Source: Devosia sp. ZB163
Lineage (GTDB): Bacteria > Pseudomonadota > Alphaproteobacteria > Rhizobiales > Devosiaceae
Assembly (NCBI RefSeq): GCF_028613635.1
Contig: NZ_JAQRMY010000001.1
Coordinates: forward strand, 41,777 to 105,776
Direction: 5' to 3'
Length of the DNA stretch: 64,000 nucleotides
In this document: one piece after another, positions 21,769 through 31,535 of the stretch
Numbering within the stretch: position 1 is the first letter of the stretch
Layout: each line of letters begins with the position of its first letter
Position numbers and translations under genes: made by a program
The notes under the pieces: model-generated
The model's input: the letters and a program-made list of their open reading frames with translations, nothing else
Told to the model about the DNA's origin: nothing
Databases searched by the model: none

Positions 21769-22692
21769 GTGAGCCTTCGCAACCATCTTTCCATCTCGCC
21801 TGCCGTGCGCGAGGCCCTCGATTCCGGCCGTCCCGTGGTGGCGCTTGAATCCACCATCATTACCCACGGCATGCCCTATCCGCAGAACCTCGAGATGGCT
21901 GAGAACGTCGAGAAGGTGATCGCCGACAACGGCGCGGTCCCCGCCACGGTCGCCATCATGGACGGCAAGTTCAAGATCGGCGTCACCGCCGACGACCTCG
22001 AGCGCCTCGCCCGCACCGGCGGCAAGGCTGCCAAGGCCTCGCGCCGCGACGTCGCCGCCCTCCTCGCCTCGGGCGAGATCGCCGGCACCACCGTCGCCAC
22101 CACCATGATGGGCGCCGAAGCGGCCGGCATCCGCGTCTTCGCCACGGGCGGCATCGGCGGCGTGCACCGCGGCGCCGAGTCGACCTTCGACATCTCCGCC
22201 GATCTCGACGAACTCGGCCGCACCCAGGTCGCCGTGGTCTGCGCCGGCGCCAAGTCCATCCTCGATATCCCCAAGACCCTCGAAGTGCTCGAGAGCAAGG
22301 GCGTCCCCGTGCTCGGCTTCGGCACCGACGCCTTCCCCGCCTTCTGGGCCCGCGAGAGCGGCGGCAAGGTCGATCACCGCGTCGACGATGGCGAAGCCGC
22401 GGCCAAGGTGATCGCCCTCCAGTTCGAGCTCGGTCTCGGCGGCGTCCTCGTCGCCAACCCGATCCCCGCCAGCCACGCGCTCGACCGCGACATGATCGAG
22501 GCCCGTATCGACCAGGCCATCAAGGGCGCCGAGGCAGAAGGCGTGAGCCGCAAGGACCTCACGCCGTTCCTTTTGAAGCGCATCTTCGAGTTGACCGACG
22601 GCAAGAGCCTCGTCGCCAACATCGCGCTTGTCGAGAACAACGCCCGCGTCGCCGCCCAGATCGCCGTTGCCCTGAGCAAGCGCGGCAAATGA
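21769..22692 (+). CDS. psuG: Pseudouridine-5'-phosphate glycosidase
   Basis: Cleaves pseudouridine 5'-phosphate to uracil and ribose 5-phosphate (the equilibrium lies to the nucleotide, but catabolism pulls it forward). 307 residues from GTG. Family landmarks: ALESTIITHGMPYPQN, ATVAIMDGKFKIG, KASRRDV, FATGGIGGVHRG, VCAGAKSILDI and VANPIPASHAL. It overlaps psuK by 4 bp (ATGA), so kinase and glycosidase are made together. Confidence 0.96.
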   Translation: MSLRNHLSISPAVREALDSGRPVVALESTIITHGMPYPQNLEMAENVEKVIADNGAVPATVAIMDGKFKIGVTADDLERLARTGGKAAKASRRDVAALLASGEIAGTTVATTMMGAEAAGIRVFATGGIGGVHRGAESTFDISADLDELGRTQVAVVCAGAKSILDIPKTLEVLESKGVPVLGFGTDAFPAFWARESGGKVDHRVDDGEAAAKVIALQFELGLGGVLVANPIPASHALDRDMIEARIDQAIKGAEAEGVSRKDLTPFLLKRIFELTDGKSLVANIALVENNARVAAQIAVALSKRGK

Positions 22693-23582
22693 ACCAGACC
22701 GCCGGCCGGGTCATCGTCATCGGCGACGTGATGACCGACGTCATCGTCATCCCCGAGGGGCCGCTGGTACGCGGCTCCGACCGGCGCGCCTCGATCACCC
22801 AGCGCCCCGGCGGCTCTGGCGCCAACCAGGCCGTCTGGTTCGGCTCGATGGGCACCAATGTCAGCTTCGTCGCCCGCGTCGGTGCGCGCGACAAGCCGCA
22901 TCTCGAGGCCTATCTCCGCGGCTTCCATGTCGACCCGATCCTCGTCGCCGACCCGGCGCGGCCCTCGGGCATCCTCGTCACCATCGTCGATCCCGATGGC
23001 GAGCGCAGCTTCCTCACCGATCGCGGCGCGAACCTCCTCCTGTCGCATTCCGACATGCCGGTCTGGCTGCTCGACGACACCCGCTACCTCGTCGTCTCGG
23101 GCTATTCGCTGTTTGCCGATCAGCCGCGCCACGCCGCCCGCTGGATGGCCGAGGAAGCCCGCTCGCGCGGCATCCTCGTCGCCGTCGACGCCGCCTCGGT
23201 CGGCTTCGTCGAGGAAGTCGGCGCCGGCCAGTTCCTCGAGTGGACCAGGGGTTTCACCACGCTCTTCGCCAACGAGGACGAAGCCCAGGCCCTCTCAGGC
23301 ACCCCCGACCTCGACGCCCAGATGCGCCTCCTCGGCCCGAACTTCGGCCGCGTCGTCGTCAAGCTCGGCGCGAAGGGCGCGGCGGTAGGCGACGCGAGCG
23401 GCGTCCGCCTGCAGCTTCCCGCACCCGTGGTCGACGTCGTCGACACCACCGGCGCCGGCGACGCCTTCGCCGCCGCCTTCATCTCCGCCGAACTCTCGGG
23501 CGCCGGCTTGGAGACCTGCCTCGAACGCGCCATCACCGCCGGCTCCGCCGCCGTCACCAAGGTCGGCGGCCAACCGGAATAG
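22689..23582 (+). CDS. psuK: Pseudouridine kinase (PfkB family)
   Basis: 297-residue ribokinase-family sugar kinase; in this pair it phosphorylates pseudouridine for PsuG. The N-terminal GDVMTDVIV region and GGSGANQAVW match PfkB signature 1, and DTTGAGDAFAAAF near 250-262 carries the catalytic Asp. No helix-turn-helix is fused at the N-terminus, unlike some PsuK. The substrate is inferred from the psuG overlap. Confidence 0.88.
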   Translation: MNQTAGRVIVIGDVMTDVIVIPEGPLVRGSDRRASITQRPGGSGANQAVWFGSMGTNVSFVARVGARDKPHLEAYLRGFHVDPILVADPARPSGILVTIVDPDGERSFLTDRGANLLLSHSDMPVWLLDDTRYLVVSGYSLFADQPRHAARWMAEEARSRGILVAVDAASVGFVEEVGAGQFLEWTRGFTTLFANEDEAQALSGTPDLDAQMRLLGPNFGRVVVKLGAKGAAVGDASGVRLQLPAPVVDVVDTTGAGDAFAAAFISAELSGAGLETCLERAITAGSAAVTKVGGQPE

Positions 23583-23593
23583 CCCGGAATAGC

Positions 23594-23695
23594 TCCCCTC
23601 CCCCTTGAGGGGAGGGAGGCAGTGGCCCAATCATGGATTTCTCAGTCAGGCCTTCTCCCTTGATGGGAGAAGGTGGCCGAAGGCCGGATGAGGGT
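23594..23695. repeat. RIME/REP-like palindromic repeat
   Basis: A short C-rich hairpin (23594-23620) is followed by the CTTCTCCC...GGGAGAAGG hairpin and GGCCGAAGGCC, ending in CGGATGAGGG. Lies between psuK and the secreted protein gene. Confidence 0.75.
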
Positions 23696-23728
23696 GGAGC
23701 AGCAGGACCGGATCGTCCGCCTGAACCC

Positions 23729-24322
23729 CTACAGCCCGCACCAATCCAGCCCCTGCCGCTTGAACTCCCCGCGCGTCCCCTCGATGTCGCCAAGCTCCGA
23801 GATCATGTGCGAGCGCACATCGTCCATCGTCGCGTGCGGCGCCGTCAGCTCGCAGCCGCGCGCCATCTGGTAGCGGTCGTTGTCGATCGGGGCGACTTCC
23901 TTGCCCGCCTCGGTGATCCGCTTCATCACCCGCACCAGCCGCCCGTCGGGCGAGAAATAGAGCCGCCCCTCGCGGGTGATCGCCGGCCCGTCGGCCCCCT
24001 GCGCCATGTTGGGCGAGGTCATCTCCGAATAGAGGAAGGCGAGCGTCCCATCCTTGCGGAAACAGGACGTGTCCTTCTGCGTCGCGATGGCGTCGATGAG
24101 CCAGGTCTGGACCAGCACGCCCGATCCGTCCGTCGCCTCGTGGAACTCGAAGTGGTCGGCATAGCCGCCGTCGAAATTCCGCCGCCAGCCGGTCCATTCG
24201 TTCGGGCTCTGGTCGATGAGGCCCGTGCACGCATCCCAGGCGCGCCGGATTTCCTCGATCTCGGCGTCCTGCGCCAGCACCGGCGTTGCGGCAAGGGCAA
24301 GGGCCACGATCAGTGCACGCAT
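23729..24322 (-). CDS. Secreted protein, unknown function
   Basis: 197 residues. The signal peptide MRALIVALALAATPVLAQ ends near residue 18. The mature part includes WDACTGLIDQSPNEWTGWRRN, DKDTSCFRKDGTL-like and a C-terminal GLDWCGL, with four cysteines (two disulfides likely). Not recognised as a named family. It follows the ABC exporter permease gene after 3 bp and is probably co-transcribed with it. Confidence 0.6.
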   Translation of the reverse strand: MRALIVALALAATPVLAQDAEIEEIRRAWDACTGLIDQSPNEWTGWRRNFDGGYADHFEFHEATDGSGVLVQTWLIDAIATQKDTSCFRKDGTLAFLYSEMTSPNMAQGADGPAITREGRLYFSPDGRLVRVMKRITEAGKEVAPIDNDRYQMARGCELTAPHATMDDVRSHMISELGDIEGTRGEFKRQGLDWCGL

Positions 24323-24325
24323 CGC

Positions 24326-26869
24326 CTACTCCTCCCTCAGGAACCGCGACGGCCTGATCGACAGCGCCGACCATGTCGTCAGCATGCCGACCACCACCGC
24401 CAGTACGATCGTTCCAGCCGCGACCCAGACGATGAGCCACAGATCGGCCCAGAAGTCGATCTCGAGCACATACTCGACGAAGGCCCATGTCCCGACGAGC
24501 CCCAGGATCGCCGCCAGCACCGCGGCGAGCAGCCCCAGTACGCCATACTCGACGAGGAAAGCCCGGATCACGTCGCCGCGCGTCGCGCCCAGCACCTTCG
24601 TCACCACCGCATCGGCCTCGCGCTGCTTGCGCCCCGCTGCCATCGCGCCAGCCAGCACCAGCACCCCGCTCACCACCGCCAGCCCGCCGATCACCTCCAC
24701 TGCCGTCGTGACATTGGCGAGCAGTGCCGCGAACGTCTCGAGCGCCTCGCCCACCGGCAGGAACAGCAAGTCCGGGAAATCCGCCACCAGCCGCTGCTGC
24801 ACCTCGCGCTCATGCCCCGGCGAGGCCTTGAGCAAACCCAGGTAGCTCAACGGGAAGTCCGCAAGCGCATTGGGCGAGAGCACGAAGCCGAAATTCACGC
24901 TGCCCGACCGCCAGGCATAGTCGCGGAAGCTGCCGATCTTCACCGTCACCGGCTCTCCGAAGATACGGAAGGTAATCTCGTCCCCGAGCTTCAATCCCAA
25001 CGGCCCCTTGAGCCGCTCGAACACCGACACCTCCGGCGGACCGATGAAGTTCGGCGGCCACCAGCTCCCCTCGGTGATCTCCGACTGATCGGGCAAGCCT
25101 TCGGACGCGGTGAGCGGAATCTCGCCCTCGAGGACGAAGGCGAACTCGGAAGGCGGCTTGCGCCCCAGCTCCGCCACCGGCACGCCGTTGATGGATTCGA
25201 TCGCCCCGGTGACCATGGGCAGCGACGCGAAATTCTCGACCTGCTTGTCGTTGACGGTGAAGTCCTTGAGCGCCTCCACCTCGTCATCGAACAGGTCCAT
25301 GAACACGAAGCTCGGCGCATTCGGGATCGATTCCCGGTTGAGCTGGTGCCTCAGGTTCGCATCGATCAGCGCGATCAGCAGCAGCAGCGCCAGCCCCAGC
25401 CCCAGCGACAGGATCACCACCGGCGCCGGCGCCCCCGGCCGGTAGATCGCCTTCACGGCATTGCGCAGCGCCGCATTCGGCGCCGGCGGGATCAGCTTCA
25501 GCCCCCGCTGCAGCAGCCACCCTGCCCCGCGCAGCACGAGAAAGGCGAGGATCACCGCCACCGCATACCACAGCACCAGCAGCGGCCGCCCCGTGGTCAG
25601 GGCGGCGAGCAGGTAGATGCCGAGCGCCGCCAGCCCGAGCGGCAGCCACAGGCTCGGCCTCGCAAGGTCGCTCCAGCCCAGCCCCCCCTCCACCGCCGAC
25701 CCCGCCGAGCGGAACAGCAGCGCCGGCTTCAGCTTCTCGGCCCGCACCAGCGGCAGGTAGCCGAAGGCGAAGCCGACCAGCGCCCCGAACCCGGCCGCCG
25801 TCCAAAGCGTGCCGATATCGACCACCGGCGGCAGGTTGACCGACAGCAGCCCGCCCAGGATGGGCAGGATCGCCATGCTGAGCAGCGTGCCGATGATGAG
25901 CCCCACCGCGATTCCCGCCACCGTCAGCAGCATCACCTGGGTGAGGAAGTGGAACAGGATGCGCGGTCCCGTCGCCCCCAGCGCCTTCATCGTCGCGATC
26001 GAGCGCTGCCGCTCGGTCACATAGGCCGAGATGGCATTGGAGACGCCCACCCCGCCGACGAGCAGCGAGGAGAGGCCCACGATGGTGAGGAAGCGCGCGA
26101 AGATGTCGAAGAAGCGTGCAAGATCAGCCGTCGCGTCGCGCGGCGCATTCACCTTCCAGCCCACCGTCGGGAACCGGGTCTCGATCGCCGCCTTCGCCGT
26201 CTCGAAATCCGTGCCGGGGTTGAGCAGCACCTTGTAGCGATAGGTCGCGAGCACCCCCGGCGCGAGGATGCCGGTGCCGTTCAGCGCCTCGACCGAGATC
26301 AGCACCGGCAACCCGAACTGGATGCCCGTCGTCACCTGGTCGGGGAGCTTCCCCAGCACACCCGTCAGCGTGAACTCGGCCTCCCCCACCGTCACCGGGT
26401 CTCCCACCTTGAGCCCCAGCCGGTCGAACATCAGCGGGTCGGCGACGAGCCCGAAACGGCCATCGCGCTCGGCCAGCAGCGCCGGCAGCGGCTCCGTCGC
26501 CCCCTCGACCGTCAGCGTGCCGATCAGCGGATAACCCGCATCCACCGCCTTGATGGCGAGAAAACTCGACCCGCTCCCGCCGTCGGCCCGCCCCTGCACC
26601 TCCACCACTTCGCTGAGCTGGCCGAGGCTCTGGAACAGCGCCCGCTCCTCGGCATTCGCAGCCCGATAGGTGAGCGTCGCCTCGAGGTCCCCGCCCAGCA
26701 GCGTCCGAGCATCACGCAGCAGCGCCGATTGCAGCGCCGCGCCCACCGAGCCGACGAGCGTGATCGTCGCCACCCCGAGCGCGAGGCAGGCGAGGAGGAT
26801 TGCGAAACGCTTGAGGTCGCCGCGCAGGTCGCGCAACGCGACGCGAACCCAGCCCTTCAGCCAGCTCAC
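24326..26869 (-). CDS. ABC transporter permease, FtsX-like (YbbP type)
   Basis: 847 residues with paired FtsX-type permease blocks: one N-terminal helix, large extracytoplasmic domains, clusters of helices mid-protein (about 260-430) and a C-terminal block. The C-terminus ends in ALSIRPSRFLREE. The layout matches YbbP, the permease of the YbbAP system. The ATG overlaps the ATPase stop by 4 bp. The cargo is unknown. Confidence 0.88.
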   Translation of the reverse strand: MSWLKGWVRVALRDLRGDLKRFAILLACLALGVATITLVGSVGAALQSALLRDARTLLGGDLEATLTYRAANAEERALFQSLGQLSEVVEVQGRADGGSGSSFLAIKAVDAGYPLIGTLTVEGATEPLPALLAERDGRFGLVADPLMFDRLGLKVGDPVTVGEAEFTLTGVLGKLPDQVTTGIQFGLPVLISVEALNGTGILAPGVLATYRYKVLLNPGTDFETAKAAIETRFPTVGWKVNAPRDATADLARFFDIFARFLTIVGLSSLLVGGVGVSNAISAYVTERQRSIATMKALGATGPRILFHFLTQVMLLTVAGIAVGLIIGTLLSMAILPILGGLLSVNLPPVVDIGTLWTAAGFGALVGFAFGYLPLVRAEKLKPALLFRSAGSAVEGGLGWSDLARPSLWLPLGLAALGIYLLAALTTGRPLLVLWYAVAVILAFLVLRGAGWLLQRGLKLIPPAPNAALRNAVKAIYRPGAPAPVVILSLGLGLALLLLIALIDANLRHQLNRESIPNAPSFVFMDLFDDEVEALKDFTVNDKQVENFASLPMVTGAIESINGVPVAELGRKPPSEFAFVLEGEIPLTASEGLPDQSEITEGSWWPPNFIGPPEVSVFERLKGPLGLKLGDEITFRIFGEPVTVKIGSFRDYAWRSGSVNFGFVLSPNALADFPLSYLGLLKASPGHEREVQQRLVADFPDLLFLPVGEALETFAALLANVTTAVEVIGGLAVVSGVLVLAGAMAAGRKQREADAVVTKVLGATRGDVIRAFLVEYGVLGLLAAVLAAILGLVGTWAFVEYVLEIDFWADLWLIVWVAAGTIVLAVVVGMLTTWSALSIRPSRFLREE

Positions 26870-27561
26870 GCCGGCACCTGCTCGCTGAGATGTCCTTCGT
26901 TCATCCTGAGCTGCCGGTCGGCCTTCCGCGCCAGCCCCGGGTCATGCGTGATCAGCAGGATCGCCGTGCCGCGCTCGCGCGCCAGCTTGAACATCAGCTC
27001 GATCACATGCGCCCCGGTTTCCTGATCGAGATTGCCGGTCGGCTCGTCCGCGAGAAGCAGTTTGGGATTTCCCACCATGGCGCGCGCCAGCCCCACTCGC
27101 TGCTGCTCGCCGCCCGAAAGCGCGCTGGGCAGATGCTCGAGCCGTTCGCCGAGCCCCACGTCGGTCAGCGCCGCTGCCGCCCGCTCGCGCACCGCCGCCC
27201 AGGGAAGCGCCGGCTCGGCGATCTCGAGCGTCAGCGCCACGTTCTCGAGCGCGGTCAGCGAGGGAATGAGGTGAAAATTCTGGAACAGGATGCCCAGCGC
27301 CTCGCGCCGGAACACCGCAAGCTGGTCCTCGTTGAGATCAGTGATATCGGTGCCGACCACATTGATCGTTCCGTCCGTCGCCTGCTCGAGCCCCGACAGC
27401 ACCATCAGCAGCGAGGTCTTGCCGCTACCCGAGGGCCCGACGATTGCCACCACCTCGCCGGCCTCGAGCTTCAGCCCGACATCCTTGAGGATATGCAGCG
27501 GCGTCCCACCACTCCGCAAATGGAGGTTGACTCCTTGGGCATCGACGACGGAAGCGGTCAT
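26866..27561 (-). CDS. ABC transporter ATP-binding protein (YbbA/LolD type)
   Basis: 231 residues from MTASVVDAQGVNL. Walker A GPSGSGKTS is at 42-50, the signature LSGGEQQRVGLARAM precedes Walker B LLLADEP, and the motif PTGNLDQETG is typical of LolD/MacB/YbbA. Partner of the overlapping permease; together they form a type-VII ABC system that acts on substrates in the membrane or periplasm. The start is placed inside the longer reading because the family begins about 10 residues before the first strand. Confidence 0.92.
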   Translation of the reverse strand: MTASVVDAQGVNLHLRSGGTPLHILKDVGLKLEAGEVVAIVGPSGSGKTSLLMVLSGLEQATDGTINVVGTDITDLNEDQLAVFRREALGILFQNFHLIPSLTALENVALTLEIAEPALPWAAVRERAAAALTDVGLGERLEHLPSALSGGEQQRVGLARAMVGNPKLLLADEPTGNLDQETGAHVIELMFKLARERGTAILLITHDPGLARKADRQLRMNEGHLSEQVPA

Positions 27562-27796
27562 GGACTGGCCGTTTGCTATTGCTGGACAAGGAAATAGGCG
27601 GATCGCCACCACGGTTCAATGGACCGTGCCGCCGCGCGGTTCCGCAACACTAAAATTCAAGCACGCAATAAGCGCGAGCCGAATTGGACTCGAATGGACC
27701 CGCCCCCGGTAACCGCACGGTACGTTCCCGCGCGGTAATCTCAGCCCTGCCTCACTTGCTCCGGCCGTTCCGGGCGCGGCCCAAGGCGAGGACACC

Positions 27797-28084
27797 ATGC
27801 GCAAACTGACCGCCCTGATCATCGCGGCGTCGATGGCTGGCTCCATCTACGCCGTGCCCACCATCAGCTTCGCCATGGATTGCAGCCTGCTCTGCTACGG
27901 CTTCTACCCACCCCAGTCGCTCCTTTCCGACAGGAACGACGACGACCAGTGCGAGCGCCGCGTCAATGACTCCGGCGGCTTCTGCACCAAGAACGGCAAG
28001 CTCAACCTCGGCAAGGACGTCCCCACCCGCGAGGACTATCTCCGCCGCTATCATCGCCAGAGGACCGATCTGCGCTGGTGGTGA
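27797..28084 (+). CDS. Small secreted Cys-rich protein
   Basis: 95 residues. Signal peptide MRKLTALIIAASMAGSIYA, mature part with MDCSLLCYGFYPPQSLLSD, DDDQCERR and GGFCTKNGKLNLG (four Cys, probably two disulfides), ending in basic residues and RWW. Not recognised. It lies 23 bp before the regulator gene in convergent orientation, in a 546-bp stretch otherwise without genes. Confidence 0.6.
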   Translation: MRKLTALIIAASMAGSIYAVPTISFAMDCSLLCYGFYPPQSLLSDRNDDDQCERRVNDSGGFCTKNGKLNLGKDVPTREDYLRRYHRQRTDLRWW

Positions 28085-28106
28085 TCGGCCGCGGAAGGGC
28101 TGACGG

Positions 28107-29744
28107 TCAACCTTCGGGCAGCCCGAGGTCGAACATCGTCTCTAGGATGCCCTCGCTCGCCGCGACATAGGCCGGGCTGGTGTTCAGCGTAGGCGGCGCA
28201 ACATTATGCGCCGTCGAGCCCGGACGAAGCGCCATCGCCCGGGCGAACGCCTCCCGTGCCTCTGCCGCGCGGCCAAGGCGCTGCTGCGCTACGGCAAGCA
28301 ACAGGTGACTGCGGCCCGAGGCCGGGGTGATGGCGATGGACCGCTCGATCCACTCCACCGCCTCTTCGTTGCGTCCCAGCAGCAGGCAGGCCCACCCCGC
28401 ACCCAGCATCCAGGTCCACCGGGACACCGCCGGAGTGTCATAGCGATCGGCCAGCCTGAACGACGCCAGCGCATCGTCGAAGCGGCCGAGGAACAGCTGT
28501 GCCAGCCCGATCTGGTAGAGCACCGATCCGTTCCACGGATCGAAGCTGGCCGCCTTCGCGCAGGCGACGAGGCTCTCGACGAAGCTGTTGGTCGCCGACA
28601 GGAACCGGCACTGCGCCTCGAGCGCCGCAATCGAGCGCGGCCGGGCAGCGACCGCCCGCTCCAGCAGCAGCTGCCCGCTATCCCGGGCACTGGCCGCGCC
28701 ATCCGCGTCGTACCACACCATCTGGATGCCGCGGGTCCGCAGCGCAGCCAGCGCCACCTGCAGGTCCACGCTGTCGGGCTCGGCGACGAGCGCCCCTGCG
28801 AGCATGGTCTCGGCTGCGGCGAAACGCTCGCGCGATGTCTGGCTGATCGAGGCGGAAGCCTGCTCGATGACGACACGCGCCCCCGCCGCCGAGACCTTGC
28901 TGCCGGTATCTCCCTCGAGCAGCTCGTTCAGGTCCCGCGCCAGCGGATCACCCGCACCGGCGGCAAGCCGCACCTCCTGAAGCTCGGCGTCGAGGCCGGC
29001 ATCCACCGTTGCGGTGGCGACCGACGCGACTTCGCCTGTACCGGTACGGATGGCGCGCAGCTTGAGCGTCCACGATCCGGCATCGCGATGCAGTTCGCCC
29101 CGGATCTCGAGCTCCGAGGACGGCCGGGAGCCCGCCCTGGGCACGACGACGCGCAGGTTGTCGATCCCCGCAAGCCCATCGACCAGCTCGTCTGTCACTC
29201 CCGCCGCCAGCGTGCCGCCCAGGGGATCGGAACTCACATCGAGGATCGGCAGCACCGCGACGGTCGGCGTCGATCGCTGGAAGACGAAACCGGTCGAGCC
29301 CGCAGCCAGCCCGACGACCGCCATCAGCACCACGCCGGCGACCAGCGCCACGCGGGTGCCAGCCCCGCCCCATCTCCGGCGCATCGCCGGTTCGGCGCTC
29401 GCTCCCTCGGATACTGCTGCGGCCGGCTCCGCCGATCCCGCCGCCACCTCGACCGCAAGCAGGTAGCCGCGGCCCGAGGCCAGCCTGATCATCTGCCGCT
29501 GCTCGTCGCCGAGCGCCGCCCGGATCTCGCGGATGCACTGGAACAGGCTATCCTCGCCGACATGGACGTTCGGCCAGACCGCCTCCATCAGTTCCTGCTT
29601 GCTCAGCACCTGTCCGGGATTGGCGGCGAACAGGCGGAGCATCTCGAAGGTCTTGGGGCGGAGCTTGACCATCGCGCCGTCCGGCCCGCGGAGCTCGGCG
29701 CGCTGTTCATCCAGCTCGAAACCGGCAAAGCGGAACGCCGTCAC
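28107..29744 (-). CDS. Winged-helix transcriptional regulator with membrane segment and TPR repeats
   Basis: 545 residues from a GTG (a further GTG at 29777 would add 11). The first ~100 residues are an OmpR/PhoB-like winged helix (KLRPKTFEMLRLFAANPGQVLSKQEL, then RLASGRGYLL). A predicted transmembrane helix lies near 132-152, then a VLPILD-type domain (FVFQRSTPTVAVLPI) and a TPR-rich C-terminus. This is the ToxR/CadC-like architecture, in which a membrane-bound regulator senses outside the cytoplasm. The signal and targets are unknown. Confidence 0.85.
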   Translation of the reverse strand: MTAFRFAGFELDEQRAELRGPDGAMVKLRPKTFEMLRLFAANPGQVLSKQELMEAVWPNVHVGEDSLFQCIREIRAALGDEQRQMIRLASGRGYLLAVEVAAGSAEPAAAVSEGASAEPAMRRRWGGAGTRVALVAGVVLMAVVGLAAGSTGFVFQRSTPTVAVLPILDVSSDPLGGTLAAGVTDELVDGLAGIDNLRVVVPRAGSRPSSELEIRGELHRDAGSWTLKLRAIRTGTGEVASVATATVDAGLDAELQEVRLAAGAGDPLARDLNELLEGDTGSKVSAAGARVVIEQASASISQTSRERFAAAETMLAGALVAEPDSVDLQVALAALRTRGIQMVWYDADGAASARDSGQLLLERAVAARPRSIAALEAQCRFLSATNSFVESLVACAKAASFDPWNGSVLYQIGLAQLFLGRFDDALASFRLADRYDTPAVSRWTWMLGAGWACLLLGRNEEAVEWIERSIAITPASGRSHLLLAVAQQRLGRAAEAREAFARAMALRPGSTAHNVAPPTLNTSPAYVAASEGILETMFDLGLPEG

Positions 29745-30224
29745 CCCTGTGATCCCCCAACCCCTCAACCGCGCCACGATCTATCGATTTCGACCCTAGC
29801 AGGCGAAGCACGAAATGCGAATTTCAGAAAATTTCAGAACGAAAACCCCTGCGCTTCAGGACGTAGTGCGTTGCCGGTGGGATGAGGGGTCGGTGATCCC
29901 GAGTCCCCGGGGTCCTGGGGGCAGCTCATGTCGGATCTGTTGTCGGCGGACACCGCATCGGTGCGCACCGTGGCACCGCATGAAGATCGCATGCTGATGA
30001 CGACGGCCCTGTGCGCCCCGGCCGCCGCGCTCGGTCTGCGCGGCGCATATCAATTCGTGGTGGGCCAGGGTGGTCTTGCGACATTCAGCGGTGGCATCGG
30101 CTGGCGTCGTGGCTTTGGCGAGGCGCCCACCGCGCAACTCGGGTTCTACGGCGGCTCGCCATTCGTGGCTGAAGCCACCCCCGCCGCCGCGGACTCTCTC
30201 CTCGTCGATGCCGGCGACAAACGA
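29745..30224. other. Gap between regulator and tRNA; weak reading frame only
   Basis: A plus-strand frame of 121 codons begins at 29928, but its end overlaps the tRNA terminator and its codon use is atypical of the window (many GGT and CGT). It has no recognised family. It may be a degraded gene or chance. Otherwise nothing is seen. Confidence 0.35.
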
Positions 30225-30244
30225 GAAAAGCCCCCAAAGGGGCT
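30225..30244 (-). terminator. Rho-independent terminator of tRNA-Ala
   Basis: Six-base arms AGCCCC (30229-30234 on plus) and GGGGCT (30239-30244) are followed on the minus strand by TTTT. It lies 38-57 bp after the tRNA 3' end. Confidence 0.75.
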
Positions 30245-30281
30245 ATCCACAACGCCTGGAAAAGTCAGGAACAGACCGGAA

Positions 30282-30357
30282 TGGTGGAGCTGAGGGGAAT
30301 CGAACCCCTGACCTCATCATTGCGAACGATGCGCTCTCCCAACTGAGCTACAGCCCC
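30282..30357 (-). tRNA. tRNA-Ala (CGC anticodon)
   Basis: 76-nt cloverleaf with encoded CCA. Acceptor stem GGGGCTG / CAGCTCC contains the G3-U70 pair that is the alanine identity element. D-arm GCTC...GAGC, anticodon loop TTCGCAA giving anticodon CGC (reads GCG), and T-arm AGGGGTTCGATTCCCCT. The GCG codon is common in these genes. Confidence 0.95.
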
Positions 30358-30430
30358 GCTCCGATCGGTGGGCTTGTTAGCCGATCCGATCGGTTTGGGC
30401 TAGAGGTTTTTTGTGGGCGTCCGATCGCCC

Positions 30431-31459
30431 TCAGGCCTTCAGCAGGCCATGGACGAAGAGGCTTTCCGCCGTGGCCGTGACGGCTTCGGGCCCGGGGATG
30501 GTGGCGCGGCGCAAGAGCGCCCGGCCGGCATCCCCGTTGACCGGGCGGGTGCGGCCGAGTTCGGCTGTGTTGTCGCGGATCTGGCGGTCGAACAGGGCGA
30601 CGAGCCGGACCAGCCAGTTCGGCAGCTCGAAGCGCGGCGTGCGCACATTGGGGCGCTTCAGCCCGGTCTGGATGGCATCGGCCATCTCCTGCAGCGTCAT
30701 CTCGCGATCGGCGAGGATGAAGCGCCGCCCACCCGCCGCAGGGTCGGTCATCGCCGCAACCTGCGCCGCGGCGACGTCGCGCACGTCGATGACCGAGAAC
30801 GACATCCTGGGCGTCCCCGGCATCGAGCCATTGAGGAGGCGAATGGCGATCAGGCCCGACGTGCCGGGATCGTCGTCCAGCAGCGGCCCGAGGATGGCAC
30901 CCGGGTTGATCACCGCGAGCCGCTCGCGCGCCCCGAACCCTTCGGCGAGGCGCCAGGCTTCCTGCTCGGCCCGGGTCTTCGATTCCTGGTAGGGCGTGAT
31001 GCGCGGGCTCTCGAGGTTGCTCCAGTCGGCCTCGGTGAAAGTCCGCTGCTGTTCGCGCTCGTGGCCGTAGGCGATGGCGGCGACCGAGGAGGTGAGGACG
31101 ATCCGCTCGACGCCGCCCCCCATGGCCGCCGTAACGGCGCGGCGAGCCCCTTCGACGGCGGGTCGGATCAGCTCGTTGCGATCCCTGGGCTGCTCGATGA
31201 CGAAGGGCGAGGCGACGTGCTGGACGTAGCGCACGCCCTCCATGGCCGCCTCCCAGCCCTCGTCGCTGAGGAGATCGAGCGCCACGAACTCGAGCCGCGA
31301 AACGTCCGCGCCATGGGCCGCGAGCGTCTCCCGCACCCTGTCCGCCTTGTCGAGGCTTCGGACGGAGCCGCGAACGGTGTATCCTTTGCGGAGCAGTTCG
31401 AGTGCGACGTGGCCGCCGAGGAAGCCGGATACGCCAGTGACGAGAACGCGGTCAGACAT
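30431..31459 (-). CDS. NAD-dependent epimerase/dehydratase family oxidoreductase (DFR-like)
   Basis: 342 residues from [19 protein letters not shown](P)-binding TGVSGFLGG (8-16), LTSSVAAI, the catalytic YQESK and later [13 protein letters not shown] INPGAILGP put it in the extended SDR, dihydroflavonol-reductase-like group. It is divergent from the TetR gene and shares an operator with it, so it is probably the repressor's target. The substrate is unknown. Confidence 0.88.
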   Translation of the reverse strand: MSDRVLVTGVSGFLGGHVALELLRKGYTVRGSVRSLDKADRVRETLAAHGADVSRLEFVALDLLSDEGWEAAMEGVRYVQHVASPFVIEQPRDRNELIRPAVEGARRAVTAAMGGGVERIVLTSSVAAIAYGHEREQQRTFTEADWSNLESPRITPYQESKTRAEQEAWRLAEGFGARERLAVINPGAILGPLLDDDPGTSGLIAIRLLNGSMPGTPRMSFSVIDVRDVAAAQVAAMTDPAAGGRRFILADREMTLQEMADAIQTGLKRPNVRTPRFELPNWLVRLVALFDRQIRDNTAELGRTRPVNGDAGRALLRRATIPGPEAVTATAESLFVHGLLKA

Positions 31460-31472
31460 GGTCACCTCCATT

Positions 31473-31506
31473 GAACTGAACGAAATGTACGAATATCGTT
31501 CAGTTC
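31473..31506. promoter_or_regulatory. Palindromic operator between epimerase and TetR genes
   Basis: Perfect 11-bp arms GAACTGAACGA (31473-31483) and TCGTTCAGTTC (31496-31506) separated by 12 bp; a further GTTC follows at 31507-31510. Sits in the 76-bp divergent promoter of a TetR gene and its neighbour, the expected place for an autoregulated TetR operator. Confidence 0.7.
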
Positions 31507-31535
31507 GTTCAAGTGACTCGTGAAGGAAAATCGGC

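Noticed and set aside
23633..27025. 1130-codon reading frame antisense to the ABC permease and ATPase genes
   Set aside because: Arg/Gln/His-rich low-complexity translation typical of antisense frames; genuine genes lie on the other strand.
29928..30293. 121-codon plus-strand frame
   Set aside because: Ends inside the tRNA terminator, no recognised similarity, atypical codon use.
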